Below are positions 6,372-11,827 of a stretch of 11,827 nt of DNA, piece after piece. A program made the translations under genes and the position numbers. Below the pieces are notes generated by a model. It searched no databases and had not been told where the DNA came from. It saw only the letters and a list, made by a program, of their open reading frames with translations. Every line of letters begins with the position of its first letter. Positions within the stretch are counted from its first letter, which is position 1. The stretch is from an uncultured Rhodanobacteraceae bacterium (lineage in GTDB: Bacteria; Pseudomonadota; Gammaproteobacteria; Xanthomonadales; Rhodanobacteraceae), in NCBI GenBank assembly GCA_937902695.1, contig CALFNI010000096.1, forward strand, positions 1 to 11,827. Direction: 5' to 3'.

Positions 6372-6641
6372 ATGGTCAATGTGGAATCGATCGACGATCT
6401 CGCGCGGCGTCTCGCGGCAATGGTGCCGCCGGGCCTCAAGGAAGCGCGCGACGATCTGGCCGCCAATTTCAAGAGCGCGCTGCAGTCGGGCCTTCGCGAG
6501 CTCGATCTGGTGACGCGCGAAGAGTTCGACGTCCAGCGCTGCGTTCTGCTGCGCACGCGCGAGAAGATCGAAGAGCTCGAGGCGCAGGTCGCGAATCTCG
6601 AACGCGCGCTCGGCACGGCGCTGCCGAGGCCGTCGCACTAG
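6372..6641 (+). CDS. ubiK: Ubiquinone biosynthesis accessory factor UbiK (YqiC/BMFP family)
   Basis: 89 residues. An N-terminal amphipathic helix (SIDDLARRLAAMVPPGLKEARDDL, about 6-29) is followed by the conserved segment DLVTREEFDVQRCVLLRTREKIEELE (45-70), which leads into a C-terminal coiled coil to about 80. This is the plan of YqiC/UbiK, a small trimeric coiled-coil protein that partners UbiJ and helps the cytosolic ubiquinone-synthesis complex (known in E. coli; also reported as membrane-fusogenic). ATG 6372 gives the normal family length and has GGGGTGAA about 7 nt upstream. ATG 6273 has a stronger ribosome-binding site and would give 122 residues with an unusual 33-residue Gly/Thr-rich head. 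Followed by comM, a frequent neighbour in beta- and gammaproteobacteria. Confidence 0.88.
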   Translation: MVNVESIDDLARRLAAMVPPGLKEARDDLAANFKSALQSGLRELDLVTREEFDVQRCVLLRTREKIEELEAQVANLERALGTALPRPSH

Positions 6642-6775
6642 ATCGTACGGAATAGCGCGGCGCGCCAATGGCGCCGCCGCGATGACGCAGCAACTGTTGC
6701 ACAGAGGTACGAGTGCGGCCGTCCGCAAGGACGCGCCGTGTCGGCGATCGCGCGCTCGCCGCCGGTTCCCCGGGA

Positions 6776-6824
6776 CGCCCGCTGCTCGCGCTGCTCACCC
6801 CTGGCGGGGCAGCGGGCGACTTTT
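6776..6824 (+). terminator. Candidate Rho-independent terminator or attenuator between ubiK and comM
   Basis: CGCCCGCTGC (6776-6785) and GCAGCGGGCG (6809-6818) form a perfect 10-bp GC-rich stem with a 23-nt loop, followed by AC and TTTT (6821-6824). The T-run is short and the loop long for a strong terminator. It ends only 14 nt before the comM ATG, so it could also act as a leader structure limiting comM read-through from ubiK. A second, smaller stem (GCGGCG 6657-6662 / CGCCGC 6672-6677) just after ubiK has no T-run. Confidence 0.45.
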
Positions 6825-6838
6825 CGTAACACAAGGCG

Positions 6839-8341
6839 ATGAGTCTCGCCGTCGTCTTCAGCCGCGCGCAGGACGGCATCGCCGCGCCGCTGGTCACCTG
6901 CGAAGTGCACCTTTCAGGCGGCCTGCCGGGCACGTCGATCGTCGGTCTTCCCGAAACCGCCGTGAAGGAAGCGCGCGACCGCGTGCGCGCGGCGATCCTG
7001 AATGCGCAGCTCGACTACCCGCAGCGCAAGATCACCGTCAATCTCGCGCCGGCGGACCTGCCGAAGGACGGCGGCCGCTTCGACCTGCCGATCGCGCTCG
7101 GCATCCTCGCCGCGAACGGCGGCATTCCGCGCGACGCCCTCGGCGATCACGAGTTCATCGGCGAGCTCGCGCTGTCGGGCGAGCTGCGCGCCGTGCATGG
7201 CGTGCTGCCGGCGGTACTGCGCGCTGCGCGCGCGGGACGGCGTGTCGTCGTGCCGCGCGGCAACGGCGCCGAAGCCGCGCTCGTGCGCGATGCCGACGTG
7301 CGCGTCGCCGATTCGCTGCTCGCGGTGTGCGCGCACCTCGCCGGACGCTGCGAGCTGCCGGCTGCGCAACCGCTCGCGGACGCGACGGCGGCGGACGCGC
7401 ACGCGCAAGACCTCGCCGACGTGCGCGGCCAGCCGCTCGCGCGACGCGCGCTCGAGATCGCGGCGGCGGGTGCGCACCATCTGCTGCTGGTCGGTCCGCC
7501 CGGCACCGGCAAGACGATGCTCGCGAGCCGCCTCGGCGGCATCCTGCCGCCGCTCGAGGAATCCGAAGCGATCGAGCTCGCTGCCGTTCGCAGCGTCGCC
7601 GGACACGGTGCAGACCCCGGTGCGTGGAAGACGCGCGCGTTCCGCGCACCGCATCACACGGCATCGGGCGTCGCGCTCGTCGGCGGCGGCTCGCTGCCGC
7701 GGCCGGGCGAGATCTCGCTCGCGCACCACGGCGTGCTGTTCCTCGACGAGCTGCCGGAGTTCGACAGGCGCGTGCTCGATGTCCTGCGCGAGCCGCTCGA
7801 ATCGGGCCGCATCGCGATTTCGCGCGCGGCCCGGCAGGCCGAGTTTCCGGCGCGGTTCCAGCTCGTCGCCGCGATGAATCCGTGCCCCTGCGGCTATGCC
7901 GGCGATCCGTCGGGCCGCTGTCGCTGCACGCCCGACGCGATCCAGCGCTACCGCTCGCGCGTGTCGGGCCCGCTGCTCGACCGCATCGATCTCAAGCTCG
8001 AAGTGCCGCGCGTCGCGCAGACCGAATTGCGCGCAGCCGCGTCGGGCGAATCGAGCGCGGCCGTGCGCGCCCGCGTCGTCGCCGCACGCGAACGCCAGCT
8101 CGCGCGCGCCGGCAAGCCGAACGCCGCGCTCTCGAATCGCGAAGCCGACCGCTGCTGCGCGCTCGATGCGCGCTCGCATGCGCTGGTCGACCGCGCGATC
8201 GAGCAGCTCGGCCTTTCGGCACGCGCGTACCACCGCGTGCTGCGCGTCGCGCGGACGATCGCCGATCTCGACGGCCGCGAGCGGCTGGGAGCCGAGCACA
8301 TCTCCGAATCGATCCTCTATCGGCGGCTCGACTTCGCTTGA
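6839..8341 (+). CDS. comM: ComM / YifB-family Mg-chelatase-like AAA+ ATPase
   Basis: 500 residues, full family length. The N-terminal ChlI-like fold (about 1-170) has GLPGTSIVGLPETAVKEARDRV and NLAPADLPKDGGRFDLPIALG. The AAA+ module has Walker A GPPGTGKT (219-226, K225), Walker B VLFLDE (299-304) and an arginine-finger region SGPLLDRID (376-384). A CPCG...CRC cysteine cluster (C349, C351, C361, C363) sits in a likely zinc-binding insert. The C-terminal helical domain (about 440-500) ends with the conserved SILYRRLD. In naturally competent bacteria ComM is a hexameric helicase that drives branch migration during integration of transformed DNA; the older label Lon-like protease is not supported by any visible protease dyad. 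The start matches the family N-terminus (MSL-V); only a poor AAGG lies before it. Confidence 0.95.
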   Translation: MSLAVVFSRAQDGIAAPLVTCEVHLSGGLPGTSIVGLPETAVKEARDRVRAAILNAQLDYPQRKITVNLAPADLPKDGGRFDLPIALGILAANGGIPRDALGDHEFIGELALSGELRAVHGVLPAVLRAARAGRRVVVPRGNGAEAALVRDADVRVADSLLAVCAHLAGRCELPAAQPLADATAADAHAQDLADVRGQPLARRALEIAAAGAHHLLLVGPPGTGKTMLASRLGGILPPLEESEAIELAAVRSVAGHGADPGAWKTRAFRAPHHTASGVALVGGGSLPRPGEISLAHHGVLFLDELPEFDRRVLDVLREPLESGRIAISRAARQAEFPARFQLVAAMNPCPCGYAGDPSGRCRCTPDAIQRYRSRVSGPLLDRIDLKLEVPRVAQTELRAAASGESSAAVRARVVAARERQLARAGKPNAALSNREADRCCALDARSHALVDRAIEQLGLSARAYHRVLRVARTIADLDGRERLGAEHISESILYRRLDFA

Positions 8342-8364
8342 TACCTCGGTTCCGCGTTTATGAT
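8338..8364 (+). promoter_or_regulatory. Candidate promoter of the antiporter gene, overlapping the comM stop
   Basis: TTGATA (8338-8343, 5/6 match) includes the comM TGA, and TATGAT (8359-8364, 5/6 match) follows after 15 bp. The spacer is short of the ideal 17 bp. Transcription would begin near 8370-8372, leaving about 2-4 nt before the antiporter ATG at 8374. The absence of a Shine-Dalgarno sequence in front of that ATG fits a leaderless mRNA. Confidence 0.45.
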
Positions 8365-8373
8365 GCCCGTCGA

Positions 8374-10167
8374 ATGGGCGCGATCCACCACACCTACTGG
8401 CTCCTCGCCGGCGCGGCCGCGCTGGTGCTGGCCGGCATCGGGTCGAGCCTCGTCGCGCGCCGCTTCGGCGCGCCGCTGCTGCTGGTGTTCCTCGTGCTCG
8501 GCATGCTCGCCGGCGTCGACGGACCGGGCGGCGTCCGCTTCGACGACTACGAGCTCACCTATCGTCTCGGATCGCTCGCCCTCGCGGTGATCCTGTTCGA
8601 CGGCGGCCTGCGCACGCGTCGCGAGGCGTTTCGCGGCGTGCTCGCGCCGACGCTGCTGCTGGCGACGCTCGGCGTCCTGATCACGGCCGCATTGACCGGC
8701 GCCGTGGCGCACTGGCTCCTCGGGCTCGGGCCGATCCAGGCGCTGCTGCTCGGTGCCGTCGTCGCATCGACCGACGCCGCCGCGGTGTTCTTCCTGCTGC
8801 GGGCCGGCGGATTGCAGCTCCGCGCGCGCGTCGGCGCGACGCTCGAGATCGAATCGAGCGCGAACGATCCCGTCGCCGTGCTGCTGACGACGCTTCTGGC
8901 GACTTATCTCGCCGCACCGGACGCGCTCGGCGGCGCCGCGCTCGCGCGCGAGCTTGCGCTGCAGTTCGGTGTGGGCGCGCTGCTTGGTGCGGCGGGCGGC
9001 GTCGCGATCGCCGCGCTGATGCGCAAGCTGCCGCTGTCGGGCGGGCTCGCGGCGCTATTCCTCGTCGCCGGCGCCGTGTTCGTGTTCGGCGCGGCCGGCA
9101 CCTTGCGCGGCAGCGCGTTCCTTGCCGTCTACATCGCCGGCGTCGTCGTCGGCAATCGCAACGTGCCGGGCCTCGTGCAGCATCTTTCGGTGCTCGACGC
9201 CGGCACGTGGCTGTGCCAGATCGCGATGTTCCTCGTGCTCGGCCTGCTCGCGACGCCGCACGATCTCGACGCGACGCTCGTGCCCGCGCTCGGCGTCGCC
9301 GCCTTCCTGATGCTGGTGGGTCGTCCGCTCGCGGTCGCGGTCTGCCTCGCGCCGTTCGGCTACGGCAAGCGCGAGATCGCGTTCGTCGCCTGGGTGGGCC
9401 TGCGCGGCGCGGTCGGCATCTTCCTCGCATCGATCCCGATGCTGATGCGCCTGCCGAACGCGCTGCTCCTCTTCAACGTAGCGTTCATCGTCGTCCTCGC
9501 CTCGTTGCTCGTGCAGGGCTGGACGATCGGCGTCGCGGCGCGGCTCTTCGACGTGGCGTTGCCGCACCGCGATCGGGCCGTGCGCCGCGTCGAGGTGGAT
9601 CTGCCGGGCTCGCTCGAGCGCGAGCTCGTCGGCTATCCGGTCGCGCCGGAAGCCGCGATCCTCGCCGAGGCGGCGCTGCCCGGCTGGGCGAATCTCGCGA
9701 TGGTCGTCCGCGGCGGCGAGATCCTGATGGGCGATGCGGCCGGGCGGTTCGCGGCCGGCGATTACGTCTACCTCCTGGCGCCGCCAGGCCGCGTCTACCG
9801 GCTCGACTGGCTGTTCGCGCCGCCCGAGGAGGCCCGCGAGGCCGAGCGCGAGCTGTTCGGCGAGTTCAGCTTCGCGGCCAGTGTCCGGCTCGGCGACGTC
9901 GCGGCGTTCTATGCATTGCCGGTACGAAAGCGCGATACCGGGCTCACGCTCGGCGAGCACTTCGCGCGGCACTACGAGCACACGGTGGAGGTGGGCGATC
10001 GCGTGCGGCTCGGACCCGTGACGCTCATTGCGCGCGAGCTTGACGATGATCGCGTGTCCAAGGTCGGGCTCAAGATCGAAGGCGTGCGCGGGGTGCTCGC
10101 CCGGCGCGGATTCTCGCCAAAATCGCGGCTCGGCACGTGGCTGACGCGACGGCTTTTCCGCGAATGA
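8374..10167 (+). CDS. cvrA: CvrA/NhaP2-type potassium(sodium)/proton antiporter (CPA1 family)
   Basis: 597 residues. About 12-13 membrane helices (1-395) carry the CPA1 ion-site motifs ASTDAAAVFF (T133-D134) and ESSANDPVAVLL (N164-D165), and VGLRGAVGIFLAS (341-353). The cytoplasmic tail has an RCK_C/TrkA-C-like domain (about 410-475, PEAAILAEAALPGWANL...GDYVYLLAPPG) and a C-terminal CorC_HlyC-type transporter-associated domain (about 495-570). This order is that of NhaP2/CvrA, inner-membrane K+(Na+)/H+ antiporters for cell-volume and cation control. ATG 8374 fits the family N-terminus just before the first helix; the same frame stays open far upstream through comM only because the DNA is GC-rich. 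It lies 32 nt after comM, with its own promoter candidate. The ion preference is not readable from sequence. Confidence 0.92.
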   Translation: MGAIHHTYWLLAGAAALVLAGIGSSLVARRFGAPLLLVFLVLGMLAGVDGPGGVRFDDYELTYRLGSLALAVILFDGGLRTRREAFRGVLAPTLLLATLGVLITAALTGAVAHWLLGLGPIQALLLGAVVASTDAAAVFFLLRAGGLQLRARVGATLEIESSANDPVAVLLTTLLATYLAAPDALGGAALARELALQFGVGALLGAAGGVAIAALMRKLPLSGGLAALFLVAGAVFVFGAAGTLRGSAFLAVYIAGVVVGNRNVPGLVQHLSVLDAGTWLCQIAMFLVLGLLATPHDLDATLVPALGVAAFLMLVGRPLAVAVCLAPFGYGKREIAFVAWVGLRGAVGIFLASIPMLMRLPNALLLFNVAFIVVLASLLVQGWTIGVAARLFDVALPHRDRAVRRVEVDLPGSLERELVGYPVAPEAAILAEAALPGWANLAMVVRGGEILMGDAAGRFAAGDYVYLLAPPGRVYRLDWLFAPPEEAREAERELFGEFSFAASVRLGDVAAFYALPVRKRDTGLTLGEHFARHYEHTVEVGDRVRLGPVTLIARELDDDRVSKVGLKIEGVRGVLARRGFSPKSRLGTWLTRRLFRE

Positions 10168-10177
10168 GCACCCTCGA

Positions 10178-10198
10178 GCGCGCGCCGAGACCGCGCGC
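10178..10198 (+). terminator. Weak terminator-like hairpin after the antiporter gene
   Basis: GCGCGCG (10178-10184) and CGCGCGC (10192-10198) form a 7-bp stem with a 7-nt loop, 10 nt after the stop; only TTT follows a few bases later. GC repeats of this kind occur by chance in this DNA. The rest of the 114-nt gap to xdhC contains an AT-richer patch (about 10221-10258) where a promoter may lie, but I could not fit convincing -35/-10 boxes. Confidence 0.25.
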
Positions 10199-10281
10199 AC
10201 GGTTTACGCACCGCGACTCAGGTTCCATGCTTACTTCACTTCCGCTCATTTAACATTGGACGCAAGCTGCCGAGCTGTTCG

Positions 10282-11334
10282 ATGGGCGATCTCCCGGTCA
10301 ATCTCGCTGCGCATGCATGGACTGCCGCCCACCCGGCCGGCGGCATGCGCGCGGTCGCCGAGGCCGCGGCGGCACTTGCCGCGACCGGCGTCGCCAGCGT
10401 CGTCGGGGTCGTCATCGACACCAACGGCTCGACGTATCGCAAGCGCGGCGCGCTGATCCTGCTCGACGCGGCCGGCGTGCGCGCCGGCGCGCTGTCGGGC
10501 GGATGCCTCGAGGGCGAACTCGAGCGGAGCGCGCGCGCGGTGCTGGCCGACGGGCGCGCGATGCTGGCGCACTTCGACACGCAGGGCGAGGACGATCGGC
10601 TGTTCGGTTCGGGCGTCGGCTGCAGCGGCGAGATGAATGTGCTGCTGATGCCGCTGCCGGCCGGCGAAGCGCCCTTGCGCAGCGCGCTCGTCGACGCCTG
10701 CTCGCGCAGCGGCTGGCTCAAGCTCGTGCTGGCGACCGCGCGCGAAACGCTCGGCTGCGGCGAGGCGCGCGTCGGCTCGCACCTGCACCGGTTCAACAGC
10801 GACGGCCGCGCGTCGCCGCACGCGCAGAGCTTCGTCGAGCGCGTGGCGATCGCGCTGCCGCCGCCGCCGCGCGTGCTGCTGCTCGGCGCGGGCCCGGAAA
10901 CGCGCCCGCTCGCGGCGCTGTCGCGCATGCTCGGCTGGTATGTCGAGGTCGTCGAGCACCGCGAGCGCTGGAGCGGACACGCCGATTGCGTCGGCGTCGA
11001 TCACCGTCACGGCTCGGGGCCCGATGGCCTCGTCGAGATCATGGGCGCACGCCATTTCGACGCCGTGCTGGTGATGAACCACAACTACGATCTCGACGCG
11101 CGCTGCCTGCACCATCTGGCGGAAAGCAGCGCGGGTTACGTCGGCCTGCTCGGTCCGCCGGCGCGGCGCGATGCGCTGCTCACCGAGATCGGCGACATCG
11201 CCGCGACGCAGCTCGAGCCGCGCCTCTATGCGCCGGTCGGACTTCGTCTCGGCGGCGAAGGGCCCGAGGCGATCGCGCTCGCGATCGTCGCGCAGCTGCA
11301 GCACTACCTGACGCACGATGCGCATCACGATTGA
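10282..11334 (+). CDS. XdhC/CoxI-family molybdenum-hydroxylase maturation protein
   Basis: 350 residues. The N-terminal XdhC domain (about 22-125) has GSTYRKRGA (49-57), LSGGCLEGELE (71-81) and FGSGVGCSGEMNVL (108-121), with conserved cysteines C75 and C114. The C-terminal Rossmann-like XdhC_C domain (about 195-340) starts with the dinucleotide-type loop LLLGAGPETRPL (199-210) and contains AVLVMNHNYDLD (261-272) and YVGLLGPPARR (286-296). XdhC-family proteins bind molybdenum cofactor, protect it during sulfuration and hand it to xanthine dehydrogenase-type enzymes. The start is uncertain: ATG 10282 has only a weak ribosome-binding site, and ATG 10345 (M22) also lies ahead of the domain. The following MocA-like gene starts 6 nt after the stop, so the two are almost surely co-transcribed. 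Confidence 0.92.
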   Translation: MGDLPVNLAAHAWTAAHPAGGMRAVAEAAAALAATGVASVVGVVIDTNGSTYRKRGALILLDAAGVRAGALSGGCLEGELERSARAVLADGRAMLAHFDTQGEDDRLFGSGVGCSGEMNVLLMPLPAGEAPLRSALVDACSRSGWLKLVLATARETLGCGEARVGSHLHRFNSDGRASPHAQSFVERVAIALPPPPRVLLLGAGPETRPLAALSRMLGWYVEVVEHRERWSGHADCVGVDHRHGSGPDGLVEIMGARHFDAVLVMNHNYDLDARCLHHLAESSAGYVGLLGPPARRDALLTEIGDIAATQLEPRLYAPVGLRLGGEGPEAIALAIVAQLQHYLTHDAHHD

Positions 11335-11340
11335 GGCGCG

Positions 11341-11827
11341 GTGAGCGCCGAGCGTCTTTCAAGGCACGGTGCGGTCGTGCTCGCGGCGGGCGCGTCCTCG
11401 CGGCTCGGCCGGCCCAAGCAGCTCGTCGAAGCCGACGGCGAGCCCTTGCTGCGGCGTGTCGTGCGTGCCGTGCTTGCGACGAACCCGGTCGAATGCCTCG
11501 TCGTGCTCGACGAGGCCGCGCCGTTCGCATCGGTGCTCGACGCGCTCGATGTGCGCATCGTGCGGATCGCCGACGCCGCGCGCGGCATGTCCGCGTCCCT
11601 TCGCGCGGGTGTCGCCCCGCTCGGCGCGGAATGCGAGGGTGCGCTTGTCGTCGTCACCGACCAGCCGGCGCTCGCGGAAAATCATCTGCGGAGACTGTGC
11701 ACGGCGTGGCGGGCCGCGCCAGCCTTTGCGGTCGCGAGCGCGTACGCGGGCGTGATCGGCGTGCCGGCGCTGTTGCCGCGAAGCTGGTTCGATGCCGTCG
11801 CCGCGCTCTCCGGCGACACCGGTGCAC
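11341..11827 (+). CDS. MocA/MobA-like molybdenum-cofactor nucleotidyltransferase (partial, cut by window end)
   Basis: The GTG at 11341 follows a GAGG (11333-11336) that overlaps the XdhC stop; the frame is open to the last base, giving 162 codons. The N-terminal nucleotide-binding loop VLAAGASSRLGRPKQLV (13-29) is the hallmark of NTP transferases of the MocA/MobA group. It is followed by GMSASLRAG (82-90), the metal-binding VVTDQPAL (104-111) and VIGVPALLPRSWF (138-150). MocA adds CMP to molybdopterin-Mo (MobA adds GMP), making the cytosine or guanine dinucleotide cofactor. Pairing with XdhC favours the MCD type for a molybdenum hydroxylase. Members are about 190-200 residues, so roughly the last 30 are missing. 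I give no symbol because MocA and related transferases are not separable here. Confidence 0.9.
   Translation, partial: MSAERLSRHGAVVLAAGASSRLGRPKQLVEADGEPLLRRVVRAVLATNPVECLVVLDEAAPFASVLDALDVRIVRIADAARGMSASLRAGVAPLGAECEGALVVVTDQPALAENHLRRLCTAWRAAPAFAVASAYAGVIGVPALLPRSWFDAVAALSGDTGA

Noticed and set aside
6914..8299. Long antisense open frames opposite comM, the antiporter (9055-10200) and xdhC (10246-11328)
   Set aside because: Arg/Ala/Gln-rich products without domains, mirroring the codon bias of the sense genes; typical antisense shadows in high-GC DNA.
6838..8341. Calling ComM/YifB a Lon-type protease
   Set aside because: The Lon-like fold label comes from the N-terminal ChlI-type domain; no catalytic Ser-Lys protease motif is visible and the AAA+ motifs fit the helicase role.
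6682..10167. A 1161-codon open frame covering comM and the antiporter gene
   Set aside because: Its first 564 codons are an Arg/Ala-rich shadow of comM in another frame; only the part from 8374 matches a protein family. It stays open because stops are rare in this GC-rich DNA, so it is not a fusion gene.
11341..11354. Near-identity of the first bases of the window (GTGAGCGCCGGG) to the MocA start (GTGAGCGCCGAG)
   Set aside because: Only about ten bases match, and the downstream sequences differ; chance similarity, not a duplicated gene start.

Overview
The window is very GC-rich (strong G/C bias at third codon positions) and carries ordinary proteobacterial chromosomal genes. The neighbourhood of a P-II gene, ubiK and comM/yifB, together with a Mn2+ riboswitch and an XdhC/MocA pair, fits a high-GC beta- or gammaproteobacterium (Burkholderiales or Xanthomonadales/Lysobacterales-like). 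I cannot decide the order from the sequence alone. I see no tRNA, rRNA, CRISPR, transposase or phage gene.

Region 1 (about 1-3732, plus strand): the last codons of an upstream reading frame, then a tightly coupled four-gene operon. It encodes an ECF sigma factor, a membrane-spanning anti-sigma factor without a zinc motif, and two exported alpha-helical repeat (HEAT-like) proteins. Junctions are ATGA overlaps or near-overlaps. The second HEAT protein has a cysteine-bearing N-terminal domain and five repeats spaced exactly 32 residues apart. This is the least characterised system in the window and the best candidate for something new: an envelope sigma/anti-sigma switch that co-produces periplasmic scaffold proteins. 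The operon ends at a pair of inverted REP/BIME-like hairpins (3747-3845), shared with a convergent aldo/keto reductase gene.

Region 2 (3851-6000): a Kv-beta-like aldo/keto reductase on the minus strand. Divergent from it is a TMEM165/GDT1 (MneA-like) cation exporter gene on the plus strand, preceded by a recognisable yybP-ykoY manganese riboswitch and a candidate promoter at the right distance. Convergent with the exporter, 7 bp away, is a P-II nitrogen regulator gene on the minus strand.

Region 3 (6001-10167): the 371-bp gap between the divergent P-II and ubiK genes holds a near-perfect palindrome overlapping a candidate P-II promoter. It is followed by ubiK (ubiquinone biosynthesis accessory factor), a stem-loop plus short T-run, comM/yifB (AAA+ branch-migration helicase of natural transformation), and a CvrA/NhaP2-type cation/proton antiporter. 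The antiporter start codon sits only 9 nt after a -10-like box, which suggests a leaderless transcript.

Region 4 (10282-11827): an XdhC-family molybdenum-hydroxylase maturation protein, followed 6 nt later by a MocA/MobA-like nucleotidyltransferase cut by the window end. Together they prepare and insert molybdenum cofactor for a molybdenum hydroxylase whose structural genes are not in this window.
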